The notes: generated by a model from the sequence alone, not told the origin. A DNA stretch of 64,000 nt from Clostridiales bacterium CHKCI006 (GCA_900018345.1 FCNA01000129.1:124001-188000), one strand, 5' to 3'; positions 49,519 to 59,286 are shown, counted from the stretch's first letter. Made by a program: numbers and translations.

Positions 49519-51513
49519 TCATATCTCGTAAATTATGAAAAAAGAAGCAGCGTTCAGCGGACTGAACTCTACTTCTGACTCTTCTGGAATATAAACAACA
49601 CAGCTGAGTGTCAGACCGGATGGACTCGTGGCCTTGATCACTGTAATACCGGATTGATGCGCCGTCACTAATCCCTCAGAAGAAACGGAGGCAATCGTCG
49701 GATCATCTGACCTCCAGCTTGCTGCCACCGCACCATTGGCATCACTCAGTGTCAACAAAGAGGTCTGGCCTGGATGTAAAGATAAGGTCTGGCTTGACAA
49801 ATGTAAACCTTCCGGCAGCTGTTCATCCTCCAAAAATGTATAATCCCTGGTACAACTGCCGACATTGCGATGATTCTCTAAATGAAGCAAAGATAGCGTC
49901 TTTTTGATTGGGGTCCATGATCCCGATAAACCGAACCGTGAGACCAGCGTTGAGGCACTGCCGATACGCAGGCGAACCAGCCAATAGAGATCCACGTCAG
50001 CACACAGATCAATGAATGCTTCCTGGCTCCCCTGATAGTCTGCAACAACCTCCTCTAACTGCGTTAAGGAAGCCTCATAGGTTGGAGAATCGACCAGCTG
50101 GTCGCGCATATTGACATAATGTACCTTTGTCGTTGCCCTCGCGCCAACACCGGTTTCGGCAACAAAATCAATCAATGGATAACCAAATCCGCGCAGATCT
50201 ACACTTAAACCGCTAGTCAATTCCGCACTGCCTTCTAAATAGGGCTGAAGAGAATGTTCATGATGCTGGATGCGCTGTGCCTTGCCATCAACAACCTTGA
50301 TCCCATGGCTTTGTGTGCTGGAAAAGGCCAGCCCGACCTCACCACTGATCCCAACGTAAAGCTTCAGATTCAAACCGACCTGCATGGTCTGAAGCGTGCC
50401 AGGAATTGGAAATTCAAAAGTGACGATATCCAGTTCATTTTGCACGAACGACAGACCGGTCACCTGTTCAATGCGGGCACGAATGGTCTCTAGATCTTCA
50501 GCCTTCATCTCCTGCAAGCTTACCTGACTGGACTTGCTTTGACCCGCCGAGATCACGTTGTCGATCTCATAATCCACCCTCAATAAGAGATTCTGGCGGG
50601 CAAAAGGATTCAATGAGGCATCTGCCGTAATTTTCAGATTGCTGATTGAAAAAGTATCCTCAATGTCAAAGCCATTGATTTCGCCGCCCAGTGTGACTTC
50701 CAGGCTGGAACTCGATACATGACCGGAAACATCCACGCCCTTAATTGAAAAAGCAAAATAGCGAGATTTGAGCGGTGTGATCTGTGGTTGAAACAGGGCT
50801 TGCGCAGTGGTATTAGGTACTGCCTGGTCATTTTCAAGCTGCAGCCCCGCACTCAAATCGGGACTGAAGGTCGTCTGCAGCTCAAGATTTTGAATGACTT
50901 CCTCTAAAGCCGCCTGGCGATAGGTAACGGCCTCATCGCTCATCTCCACCCAATAAAAACGGTCTTCTACCTGATATAAGCCTTCTTCCTGAATGGATGA
51001 GGGCCTTGGAAGTGTTCCTTCTGTTCCCTCAAAAGCGACCGGTGAAGGGATCGGTTCCTGTACATACGATGGCTCAAAGACTGTTTCAGGAAAAGTCAGA
51101 GCGGTATAATCCGTATTCGCTCTTTCCAGGATCGCCAGCGCGCTCTTTTCATCAATCACCTTTTCCCCCGCAAAGCTGCCATCTGTCAATTCGACATATC
51201 CCATCTCTAATATCGTCTGAATCGTACTGGCCTGTTCATACTGTGAAGCATTCGCAAAAGTAGCTTTGCTTTCTTCGACACCTAGCGCTCTAGCTAAAGT
51301 GATGCTCATGACTTCCTGCGTCAGGGGACGATCCTCCGTCGTATCGAGTCCTGCTAACCATTGATCTCGCGCCTGCCCGCTTTGATCACCAAAGCACTCT
51401 TCTAACGCATCCAGCCATTCATCAACCAGAAAAGCCTCCTGATCCAATTCAGGAGGCCTGCAGCCAGATAAAACTAACGCTATAAAAACAAGCCAGATCC
51501 AGCCACGTCTCAT
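49519..51513 (-). CDS. Lipoprotein with SLH-like and Ig-like (Big_2) regions, secretion locus
   Basis: This is a 664-residue lipoprotein (lipobox ALVLSGC). Residues ~60-135 resemble S-layer-homology repeats (EVMSITLARALGVEESKA, LEMGYVELTDGSFAG). The long middle part is beta-rich and unfamiliar. The C-terminus (~575-650) is a bacterial Ig-like domain (LSSQTLSLHPGQTSLLTLS...WRSDDPTIASVSSEGLVTAHQSG). Its ATG overlaps the stop of the upstream WXG100 gene (ATGA), so it belongs to that operon. It could be a surface component or anchor of the secretion system. It is followed 27 bases later by ftsW. Confidence 0.75.
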   Translation of the reverse strand: MRRGWIWLVFIALVLSGCRPPELDQEAFLVDEWLDALEECFGDQSGQARDQWLAGLDTTEDRPLTQEVMSITLARALGVEESKATFANASQYEQASTIQTILEMGYVELTDGSFAGEKVIDEKSALAILERANTDYTALTFPETVFEPSYVQEPIPSPVAFEGTEGTLPRPSSIQEEGLYQVEDRFYWVEMSDEAVTYRQAALEEVIQNLELQTTFSPDLSAGLQLENDQAVPNTTAQALFQPQITPLKSRYFAFSIKGVDVSGHVSSSSLEVTLGGEINGFDIEDTFSISNLKITADASLNPFARQNLLLRVDYEIDNVISAGQSKSSQVSLQEMKAEDLETIRARIEQVTGLSFVQNELDIVTFEFPIPGTLQTMQVGLNLKLYVGISGEVGLAFSSTQSHGIKVVDGKAQRIQHHEHSLQPYLEGSAELTSGLSVDLRGFGYPLIDFVAETGVGARATTKVHYVNMRDQLVDSPTYEASLTQLEEVVADYQGSQEAFIDLCADVDLYWLVRLRIGSASTLVSRFGLSGSWTPIKKTLSLLHLENHRNVGSCTRDYTFLEDEQLPEGLHLSSQTLSLHPGQTSLLTLSDANGAVAASWRSDDPTIASVSSEGLVTAHQSGITVIKATSPSGLTLSCVVYIPEESEVEFSPLNAASFFIIYEI

Positions 51514-51806
51514 ACAAAGTTATCAGCATTATGCTTCAGCGTCGCTTCAGTTGCTTCATAATGCTGAACCGTCAGATCCAGAAAACGCGCATAAGCCTCA
51601 ATCACATCATGATACTGCTCAAAGCGCGGCTCTAAAGCATTGAAACGGGTGCGAATCGTCAGCGACGCTTCACTTTCCCAGCTTCCTTCGAGTTCATTCA
51701 TATGTATCTTCATCTGATACAGCGCCTCAGTCAGCTGATTGTTAAGCTGACGAAGGACACCTGAGGTCTCTAACATTCTGACAAAAGAAATTAAGATCTG
51801 ATCCAT
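51510..51806 (-). CDS. WXG100-family protein (variant WES motif)
   Basis: This is a 98-residue helical hairpin protein of the EsxA/WXG100 type. The turn has SWESE where the classical motif is WxG, and the C-terminal helix ends in YEATEATL, a Y-x-x-x-[DE]-like signal. Such proteins are the small partner substrates of type VII systems and form dimers. It follows the other WXG100 gene after 19 bases, and the pair probably forms a heterodimer. The start follows AAAGGAGAG. Confidence 0.85.
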   Translation of the reverse strand: MDQILISFVRMLETSGVLRQLNNQLTEALYQMKIHMNELEGSWESEASLTIRTRFNALEPRFEQYHDVIEAYARFLDLTVQHYEATEATLKHNADNFV

Positions 51807-51825
51807 AAGTCTCTCCTTTCCTGTC

Positions 51826-52128
51826 TTAATTCTGTAAGCGTCTGGAAGCTAAACAAACTTGTTCCTGTGTCTCGCGGTAAGCGTTAGCACTCTGTTTCAG
51901 ATACAGACTGTACTCTCGCATCAGCTGTGCCATCTTGACAAAATCGCCTTCAAAGCCGCGAATCTGATCCACAAAAGCCTGATGATCCTTACCCTGCCAG
52001 CTTCCTGACAAGCGATCAATTTCTTCATAGAGCCGCGTATATAAATGCTGATATTCTTCGATCTTAGCGTCCATACGACTGCTCGCTAAATCCAGAAATT
52101 CGGGTGTCACGCGAATCTGTCCAGCCAT
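51826..52128 (-). CDS. WXG100-family protein (EsxA-like)
   Basis: This is a 100-residue WXG100 protein. The sequence IRVTPEFLDLASSRMDAKI, then GSWQGKDHQAFVDQI, is typical: a WxG turn (WQG) between two helices, with the second helix ending YRETQEQV. It likely pairs with the next gene's product and is exported by the EssC-like ATPase upstream. The start follows GGAGGTGAG. Confidence 0.9.
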   Translation of the reverse strand: MAGQIRVTPEFLDLASSRMDAKIEEYQHLYTRLYEEIDRLSGSWQGKDHQAFVDQIRGFEGDFVKMAQLMREYSLYLKQSANAYRETQEQVCLASRRLQN

Positions 52129-52142
52129 CCTCTCACCTCCTT

Positions 52143-52400
52143 TCAGATTAGATACAATAATGTTCCTGCCGGCAATGTCATCTCTGCAGGTGTCAAAGAT
52201 GGATCAAGATAAACCTGATGATTGCTATCATAAAAGTAAAGGGGACAAAAAGTTGCTAAAATCGGATAGCGTTCAGAGAAAAAATGAGCCAGCTTATCAA
52301 AAGTAATGCCTTCTGCTACGGTAACCCGCCATTCCTTTTGAAGAACGGGTACATAAACAAAAAACCAATACCAGTCAGAATTCAAGCTGACATGTGCCAT
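52143..52400 (-). CDS. YukD/EsaB-like ubiquitin-fold protein
   Basis: This 85-residue protein is probably a beta-grasp (ubiquitin-like) member of the YukD/EsaB family that regulates type VII secretion. It shows WRVTVAEGITFDKLAHFFSERYP and ends MTLPAGTLLYLI. I placed the start at ATG 52400, which overlaps the end of the EssC gene by 26 bases; the longer frame lies deeper in that gene. The identity rests on size, fold pattern and position, because the sequence is weakly conserved. Confidence 0.65.
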   Translation of the reverse strand: MAHVSLNSDWYWFFVYVPVLQKEWRVTVAEGITFDKLAHFFSERYPILATFCPLYFYDSNHQVYLDPSLTPAEMTLPAGTLLYLI

Positions 52401-55400
52401 CCAGGTACACCGTCCTTTGTTCTGTTCGCAGATGCAGCGCCTCTTCAAGCATACCATTCTGTCTCAGAAAACTAGCCAAATGATGAGAAACACAATAGAT
52501 CCACAGTGCATGATCTGACTCAGGATAATGCCACACGAGCCGATACGACGTATGCTGACTGGCTAAATAAGCACGATAGATTCCCTCCTCATCCTCCAGG
52601 ACGATACAGCGCTGCGTATAATACGGCTGGTCATGCCAGCGTCCTAAACACAGCATGGCTTGCGATATCTCACTTAAAAGAGAACAGCCTGTCGCCTGAA
52701 AAAGACGTCCTTTGTAGATGATCTGATCCTGACGCAAAAACATCTCCAGCGGTGAAGCAAGTGATAAACTAGTCGTTCGCTCCAGCAGATAACGTTCCTG
52801 ACCCTGACTGAAGCAGAGCTGGTATGTGCACAGCTGCAAAAGGCGCATTCGCAAGAAGGCCGCAGTTGGTTCAATAAAACAATAACCGATCATTTTCTGA
52901 TGAGCCAGCCAGTGATACAGATCAGGTTGCTGGTCAAAAGCAGCAGCCTGACCATAGAAAACAACCAGGATCTCGCTGGTCAGACTTTCCAGATAGTCTT
53001 TGAGCTTTACTGTTTCAATTGGCAGACTGGTAAAATGGGAAAGCTGAATATCACCGATGACCAGTGTCTCTTTAGGCAGTAAAGAAAAAAAGTTCTCTAA
53101 CATTTCTTCCTGCTCACCCACGATCAAAAGTCCCTGCTTAAAATTGACTTCATAATACGGAAAAGCACGATGATAAAAATCATCAATATAGCCCAGCGCA
53201 AACCGTGAAAGTGAGCTTACGGGCAACGGTGAGGGATCATGCGGAAAATCCCTAGCATATAGCGGTTCGACCTGGGGTGATAAACGGATCATGGTTTCGA
53301 TCAAACGCTGTTCCAAGGAACGGACCATTTCTGGCTGACTGATCAGCAATTGAAAATCATCTTGCGCATCAAGCGCTACACAATGACCGACCCGCAACAT
53401 TGACTGACGATCCTCTTTCCACAAAGGACCCTTGCCAAACTGGACATGTGTCTGATTGCCGGAGGCAAAATAAAAAGTGCCGGCTTCTTTTAAAGCAGCC
53501 GCTTGCGGCGTACCGATAATTTCCTGACTTTCCTGGCGGTTCGCTACACGAAAGAGCAAGCGACTTTTCAAATTAGCTAAAATCTGCCCATCGATAACAC
53601 CCGAAGGCTGCTGCGTAGCCATGATAAGATGGATCCCAAGACTACGCCCTACGCGGGCAATGCGAATCAGCTGTTTCAGCATCTCTGGATAGAGCTGTTT
53701 TAATTCGGCGAATTCATCGATAATGATCAATAAGTGAGCCAATCGTTGCTTCACTTTTCCCTGACGATTCAGCCTTTCCAGGCTCATCAGATCACTGATA
53801 GCCTCACCTGTCTGTCTTGCCATGTCAAGCAGTGTCTGTTCACGCCAATTGAGTTCATCCTCCAGTGCATACAGTGCCCGGCGCATCTGGTTTTCTTCCA
53901 GATTCGTCAGCGTCATCGCTACATGGGGTAGTTTTTCAAATCGCCAGGACAGCCCGCCGCCTTTAAAATCAATCAAAAAGTACTGCAAGCAACCGGGCGC
54001 ATAGAAGACACTCAGGCTCAAGATCAGCTGACTGAGCCAGACACTTTTCCCAGACCCTGTCATACCGGCAACCAGTAAATGCGGACCATCATAAGCCTCA
54101 TGCAGATCCAGTTTCAACACCTTGCCATCCAAATCAAAACCAATCGGTGCCCTCAGATGAAACAGCGGGTCGTTCTGTTGCCAGTTTGATGCGATATCAA
54201 GTCCATCTTCGAAGAGATCCGCAAAGTCCCGCTGCTTAGAAAGCGTTAAAAAGGCAGGAAGATGCGCTTGAAAATAGGTGTAGAACCATTCCTTTTGAGG
54301 CATCGTCTCTGTGGTAAAGAACGTTTTCTTGCCGCCTTGCTTCAGATCGATCCACTGACCAGCCTGAAAATCGAGAATTGCCTCGACCGGTTGATGAATG
54401 ACGTCTAAATAAAGCACCACCGCTTCTTTCAGGGAATGAGCAAGCGCACGTTGGCTAATCAAAACATAGTGCCGATCGACTAAACTGTTCAAAAGTACCT
54501 GATCTGAAGCCTGCTGAAAGCTAACTAAAAACTGACCATTCTGATAAGCGTGTGAAACCCAGTGCTGCCAATCAAGCCAACCGTCCTTTTCCAAGAAGAA
54601 AACGATCCCCAGCTGATGAGGATGGTGATAGACCATCAATTGGTAGATAAGAAAAGCCAGCTGGTCTGTCTTCTCTAAACGCACCAGGATCGCCTGATAC
54701 GCAAACAGGCAGATGCCTATCCCACTTGTCAGGGCAACACTGCCAAAACGCGGATCCGTCATTGGCCAAGCCAGATAATCCTGATAACGCTGATAATCCT
54801 GATGCAAAGTCGCCAGATCTGGAAAACTCGCTTCCTGAACCACCATCATAAAGCCCGTCATCAGCCAATCCTGGATCTGTAAACGCTGTTTTGCGATTCG
54901 TTCAGACAGGTGAGCGCGGTATTTTTTCAGGACATGATCACCTAAACGCAACAGAACCATCAAAACAGCAGCCAATAAAAATAGCCTGCTCATAGCCCGA
55001 TAACTCGAAAAGTACATCAAGCAGGGATACAGAAGCGGACTGAACACCTCGATCCAGGATAATCGCCATTCCGCTGGTACAGATGACCCTGGATCTAAAG
55101 AAGGTAAGTAACTTAGAAGCGGGCGTTCAGGAACTTGCGGTATCTGATCAAAAACGGGTTCGGGCGAAAGCTGTTTAATCAAAAATGGTTCAAACGGTAC
55201 CAAACTGGTCTGCTGCGGGGTCGGACAGAGCAGATGATCTGTCATAAACCAAAGCGACAAACCGGCAATATCCAAACGATCACCACGTTCAAGCTTTATG
55301 GAATAGGCCCTTTGTCCATTCACATAGATTCCATTGGCACTATCGGTATCCTGCATTTCCCAGACACGATCATGCTTTAGTAAGCGACAGTGAAACAAAG

Positions 55401-55749
55401 AGATGAACTGATCAGCATAGACGAGCTGACAGGCGTCATCACGACCAATGACAAGCGCGTTGGTCTGGATCAGAGACAGGCGCTGATAAGATGGCTTTTT
55501 CACATCAAAAAGAACCGTCAGTTCTGTCTTATAGGGATGCTTTAAAACAAAGGACATCTTTTGGTTTAAAATGCGCTCTGTTTTGCCATACGAATCCTGG
55601 TACCCACTAGGATAATAAAGACGATAGCCCTCTTCTTCCTGTTGACATCTAAAGTAATTTTGCTGTTTTTTCAGAAGCAGCATGACTTGCTTTTTGTGAC
55701 CTAACTCGATTTCGTCTAAATACAAGCCATCCAATACACATAAGCGCAA
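52375..55749 (-). CDS. essC: EssC-like FtsK/SpoIIIE-type secretion ATPase with N-terminal FHA domain
   Basis: This is the motor of WXG100 secretion. The 1124-residue protein has an N-terminal FHA region (residues ~95-170, IGRDDACQLV, then NGIYVNG), two membrane segments (~235-275) and an FtsK-type ATPase domain with Walker A MTGSGKS (563-569), Walker B LLIIIDEFAEL, and MATQQPSGVI plus RVANRQESQEI. A second ATPase-like region follows, but its P-loop is degenerate (FKQGLLIVGEQEEM). Classical EssC has about 1,400-1,500 residues and three ATPase domains, so this one is reduced. The start is a TTG at 55749 after GGGGGTGAT, overlapping the upstream gene by 101 bases. It is the clearest marker of the locus. 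Confidence 0.9.
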   Translation of the reverse strand: MRLCVLDGLYLDEIELGHKKQVMLLLKKQQNYFRCQQEEEGYRLYYPSGYQDSYGKTERILNQKMSFVLKHPYKTELTVLFDVKKPSYQRLSLIQTNALVIGRDDACQLVYADQFISLFHCRLLKHDRVWEMQDTDSANGIYVNGQRAYSIKLERGDRLDIAGLSLWFMTDHLLCPTPQQTSLVPFEPFLIKQLSPEPVFDQIPQVPERPLLSYLPSLDPGSSVPAEWRLSWIEVFSPLLYPCLMYFSSYRAMSRLFLLAAVLMVLLRLGDHVLKKYRAHLSERIAKQRLQIQDWLMTGFMMVVQEASFPDLATLHQDYQRYQDYLAWPMTDPRFGSVALTSGIGICLFAYQAILVRLEKTDQLAFLIYQLMVYHHPHQLGIVFFLEKDGWLDWQHWVSHAYQNGQFLVSFQQASDQVLLNSLVDRHYVLISQRALAHSLKEAVVLYLDVIHQPVEAILDFQAGQWIDLKQGGKKTFFTTETMPQKEWFYTYFQAHLPAFLTLSKQRDFADLFEDGLDIASNWQQNDPLFHLRAPIGFDLDGKVLKLDLHEAYDGPHLLVAGMTGSGKSVWLSQLILSLSVFYAPGCLQYFLIDFKGGGLSWRFEKLPHVAMTLTNLEENQMRRALYALEDELNWREQTLLDMARQTGEAISDLMSLERLNRQGKVKQRLAHLLIIIDEFAELKQLYPEMLKQLIRIARVGRSLGIHLIMATQQPSGVIDGQILANLKSRLLFRVANRQESQEIIGTPQAAALKEAGTFYFASGNQTHVQFGKGPLWKEDRQSMLRVGHCVALDAQDDFQLLISQPEMVRSLEQRLIETMIRLSPQVEPLYARDFPHDPSPLPVSSLSRFALGYIDDFYHRAFPYYEVNFKQGLLIVGEQEEMLENFFSLLPKETLVIGDIQLSHFTSLPIETVKLKDYLESLTSEILVVFYGQAAAFDQQPDLYHWLAHQKMIGYCFIEPTAAFLRMRLLQLCTYQLCFSQGQERYLLERTTSLSLASPLEMFLRQDQIIYKGRLFQATGCSLLSEISQAMLCLGRWHDQPYYTQRCIVLEDEEGIYRAYLASQHTSYRLVWHYPESDHALWIYCVSHHLASFLRQNGMLEEALHLRTEQRTVYLDGTCQLEF

Positions 55750-57823
55750 TGATGATCACCCCCATGATGGCCAGTTCAGTATGCGTGGCATGCACAGGAG
55801 CCAGGCGAAAAGCATTTTTCCATTGGGTCAGATCTATCGCCTCCGTCCCCTCCATCACGATCGTCAACCTTTTAGAGGTTGTTCGGCCTACTTCATCTGT
55901 CGCCTCCACTTCCAGCTGATAGATACCGTCTTGTCTAGCCAATTGGATGGTCGGATCACTGCCTTCAGAAACAGGCAGGCTATCCTTATAGATCCGCCAG
56001 GCAAGACTGGCGTCACTTTCCATCTCAATTTCGATCCCGGTTGCCAGTGATAGCGGACGGGTCGAAGACAAAGTCACCCCATCCACCAGCAAAGTAATCA
56101 CCGGCGGACTGCTTCGTACCTGAAACCGGTGCTGGTAGAAAGACTGCTGACCCAATTCATCCCAAAGCACCAGATCCAAATGATATTGTCCATCCGGCAG
56201 CGTCATCGTCCAGCCTGCCTTCTCAAGCATGCCTGCAGCGATATCCCTTTCATCCTGATATAATCGCCACTCCCCTTTGACAGAATGCAGATCCTCGATT
56301 TGCCAGTTCAAATAGACTTCGTCATCGGTATAGATTGCCTGCCATTGTGCAGGCGTTAAAATGGGGGCTTGGGTATCCACACACAGGGTTTGTGCGAAAT
56401 GGGATGTATGACCGGACTGATCTGATGCCCAAGCTTCTAATTCATAGAAACCATCTTCCAGGTCATAGACATTGGGGCGCACCTGGCTGATAGGCTTTCC
56501 GGAGCGTGTCAGACTTATTTTCTGGTCTTTCAGAAAACGATCTTCGATCTGTACGGTCAATGATCCCCCTTCCTGCAAATAATCTATGCGGGGAGCCAGC
56601 AGATCAAGTGCAAACGCTTCATCAATGGGTGTTACATGACCAGCCCGGTCACGGATCCATCCTTTTAATTCCAGGATTCCTTCCTCCTCTCCAAGGGATT
56701 GACCTGCAGATAGATCCAACGATCTGCCATCCAGCGTCGCCTCCCACTGATACTCTGCCAGATTCGCTTCTTCAATACTCAGATGATCATCTTGCCAGAC
56801 ATACGTGGGAGCCATATCATCTAAAATGATATCAAACTGCCCTGCATAGGTATGTCCGGCGAGATCAACCAGATAAACATCGGCATACAGATCTTGCTGG
56901 GGCAATGGCTGCCCTAAATAATCGATACCGTTTACCTTTAAATAACTCGCCTCTCGATCCAAATTGGCCTCGCTGATCGTTGGCTGATTCACTTGAGAAA
57001 CATAGGTCGTCCCCTCCTGCCAGTCAACAATCTGCGGAGCCTCGGTATCCACTTCGAAAACCGGCAGATCCAGATAACCGAAGGGCAGCACTTCAGCCGG
57101 ATCATTCACCCCTTCCTCCAGTTGGATCGTTGTTTCATAACAGCCTTCCGGATAACCGAAAGCCGCTAAGACGGGATCCTGCCAAAACAGAGTCAGCGTT
57201 CCTTGCGGATGCGGTCCGCTTTCTTTATAGAGATACCTGTTGTCCTGAAAAAAGACGAGCTCCAGATCATTCAGATCAGGCGTCATTATAACCTCAGGTT
57301 CACTGAGATCAAGATAAAAATGATAGGTCTCCTCTCCATACGTATAGTGATAATCCCCTTCCTCAGCGATTTCATAGTAATAATACGTCCCTTGTGCAAA
57401 GGCATGGCTCAAAAGAGGGGCTTTGGCAAAAGCAAAGTCTTCTCCAGGCAAGACAAAAGCCTCCATCATCACTTTTTCGGTATAAATGGCCTCCTGACCA
57501 TTCACATAGACAGGTGTGCCATGAAGCGTTACTCCCGGTGTGATCCCCGCTACGATCCGCTGATCATTCCACTGATATAAGCCTGTGCGTGGACAGGGAA
57601 TGATCAACTGATAGCCCTCTGAAGTGGGTTCCCAATCCGTTTCCTGAAAGGCTCTATCGATTGTATCCAGATAGGTCAATGTTCCTGACTGTGGTTCTGA
57701 GGCCGTCAGCCGCAAAGCATTCGAAGCGGTCAAAAGGTGCCATTGATGCTCAGCTGCAGCAATAACGGAAACACATAGCCCCAGTATCCAGATACTCAAT
57801 CCCAGCAATCCGATTTTCCTCAT
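55649..57823 (-). CDS. Large secreted Ig-like membrane protein of the secretion locus
   Basis: This is a 724-residue protein with an N-terminal signal peptide (residues ~1-24, KIGLLGLSIWILGLCVSVIA) and one C-terminal membrane segment (LAIMGVIIIALMCIGWLVF) followed by a basic tail. The outside part consists of repeated Ig-like beta domains with recurring VDTEAPQI, DDMAPTYV and VDTQAPIL seams, each of about 100 residues. It may be the extracytoplasmic scaffold of the system, the place EsaA takes in Staphylococcus. I chose the ATG at 57823 because it is preceded by AAAGGAGGATT. Its 3' end overlaps the EssC gene. The function is inferred. Confidence 0.75.
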   Translation of the reverse strand: MRKIGLLGLSIWILGLCVSVIAAAEHQWHLLTASNALRLTASEPQSGTLTYLDTIDRAFQETDWEPTSEGYQLIIPCPRTGLYQWNDQRIVAGITPGVTLHGTPVYVNGQEAIYTEKVMMEAFVLPGEDFAFAKAPLLSHAFAQGTYYYYEIAEEGDYHYTYGEETYHFYLDLSEPEVIMTPDLNDLELVFFQDNRYLYKESGPHPQGTLTLFWQDPVLAAFGYPEGCYETTIQLEEGVNDPAEVLPFGYLDLPVFEVDTEAPQIVDWQEGTTYVSQVNQPTISEANLDREASYLKVNGIDYLGQPLPQQDLYADVYLVDLAGHTYAGQFDIILDDMAPTYVWQDDHLSIEEANLAEYQWEATLDGRSLDLSAGQSLGEEEGILELKGWIRDRAGHVTPIDEAFALDLLAPRIDYLQEGGSLTVQIEDRFLKDQKISLTRSGKPISQVRPNVYDLEDGFYELEAWASDQSGHTSHFAQTLCVDTQAPILTPAQWQAIYTDDEVYLNWQIEDLHSVKGEWRLYQDERDIAAGMLEKAGWTMTLPDGQYHLDLVLWDELGQQSFYQHRFQVRSSPPVITLLVDGVTLSSTRPLSLATGIEIEMESDASLAWRIYKDSLPVSEGSDPTIQLARQDGIYQLEVEATDEVGRTTSKRLTIVMEGTEAIDLTQWKNAFRLAPVHATHTELAIMGVIIIALMCIGWLVFRRNRVRSQKASHAASEKTAKLL

Positions 57824-57861
57824 CAAAATCCTCCTTTCCTGTTCATCGTACATCGCTCTTT

Positions 57862-59286
57862 TCAGGCTAGCTCACCCCACTGCAGGATCAGCATTTCCAG
57901 CTCCTGTCGTTTTTGAGGCTGGTCTGTCAGCTGTAATGCCTGATGCAGCCAGCCTTCCTGAAAAGCGCCGGTTTGAAAAAGACGAATCGCCAGATCCGCC
58001 TTAAGTTCCAAAGATGGTTCATAATGAAAACAGGTCCTTAAAAGCACTGGGTGATCTAACTTCGCATAAATGTCCTGCCGAAAGGCCTGACTATCTTCCA
58101 CCTGTTCTACAAGACCATCCAGCAACCACGTCACCGTCGTCTGATCCGCAACCTCCAGCCAATAGGCCTGGATAAAAGGTTGCCAGACAGAAGCCTCATA
58201 CTGATTCAAAAGCTGCCTGAACGCGTCATCAAAATCCTTTTTAGTCTTGGCATTCAGGATCCCCGCCCAGGCTGAATCCGCACATTTTTCACTGAGCCTA
58301 TCGATCAGCGGCAGCTTGCGTTCCATACAGGTTGTCACATAATTGAGTACAAAGGCCTTTCCCTCCATCGTATCCAGTCTCTCAATGGGCAAATAACTGA
58401 GCTGATATAAACTTTCTTCCGGATAATGATCATAGAGTGATGCATAGGCCTCCAAACGATCCGGAAACAGGGAAATGGCCTGTACATACCACCCTTGTCC
58501 CAGACATAGCTGATAAAAAACGGGAGCTAACACCAGCATGATCACCAGCCCGATCATCAAAAAAACCGGTATTCCCGTCCCCACCAGCCGCCTCGCCCGA
58601 TAAATACGCAGCTGTCTTAAAGCCTGTTCAGCACTCGCATAACGTGCTTTTGCGAAAGGAGATAAACAGGGGTTCAAAAAAGGCTGATAATAGCGGATGG
58701 CCCTTTCATCCAGCACCGCTTTGGCTGTCTTGCCTAGACTGTAGAGATCACTGCGCCCATCCACCCTGTCGCCTCGGACGTATTCGGGGCTGGCATAAGC
58801 AGGAGACCCATAGCGACGCAGCGGTGGATCGGCAATCAGAAAACAGGAGCCAAAATCAATCAGCCGATAATGACCATCAGGTTGACGCATGATATTCTCT
58901 GGTTTCAGATCATTGTAAACGATCCCCAAATCCTGGTGCAAAAAGCATAATAGTTCCAGCACTTCCTTTAAAAAGATGCGGGCCTCCTTTCTGCTCAAGC
59001 GTCCCTGACGGGCACAATACATCGCCAGATTGGCGCCCGGTACATGATCCATAAGGATACAAATCTGATCATCATCAGTAAACACGTCATAAATCTCAAC
59101 CAACCCGGCATGCTTTTTCCCTGCCAGCAAGCATAAAGCCGCCATTTCCTCTGATTGCGGATCAGTCAGACATTTGATGGCAATGACTCTATTTAAAAGT
59201 GTATCATATGCCTGATAGACCTTTCCATAGCTTCCCTGACCCAAAGGAGAGATGCACTGAAAACGGGGATCTTTAAGTGGATGCAT
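57862..59286 (-). CDS. Transmembrane Ser/Thr protein kinase of the secretion locus (EssB-like topology)
   Basis: The 474-residue protein has a cytoplasmic kinase domain (residues ~8-215), a membrane segment (236-260) and a ~210-residue extracytoplasmic helical part. The kinase keeps every catalytic residue: G-loop LGQGSYGKVY, Lys in VIAIKCL (38), catalytic YNDLKPENIM (Asp 126, Lys 128, Asn 131) and DFG (144-146). In staphylococcal EssB the same topology carries a pseudokinase, so this may be an active version. The start at 59286 overlaps the FHA gene by 14 bases and has no clear ribosome site, so translation is probably coupled. It presumably phosphorylates the FHA partner or EssC. No PP2C phosphatase is seen nearby. 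Confidence 0.9.
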   Translation of the reverse strand: MHPLKDPRFQCISPLGQGSYGKVYQAYDTLLNRVIAIKCLTDPQSEEMAALCLLAGKKHAGLVEIYDVFTDDDQICILMDHVPGANLAMYCARQGRLSRKEARIFLKEVLELLCFLHQDLGIVYNDLKPENIMRQPDGHYRLIDFGSCFLIADPPLRRYGSPAYASPEYVRGDRVDGRSDLYSLGKTAKAVLDERAIRYYQPFLNPCLSPFAKARYASAEQALRQLRIYRARRLVGTGIPVFLMIGLVIMLVLAPVFYQLCLGQGWYVQAISLFPDRLEAYASLYDHYPEESLYQLSYLPIERLDTMEGKAFVLNYVTTCMERKLPLIDRLSEKCADSAWAGILNAKTKKDFDDAFRQLLNQYEASVWQPFIQAYWLEVADQTTVTWLLDGLVEQVEDSQAFRQDIYAKLDHPVLLRTCFHYEPSLELKADLAIRLFQTGAFQEGWLHQALQLTDQPQKRQELEMLILQWGELA

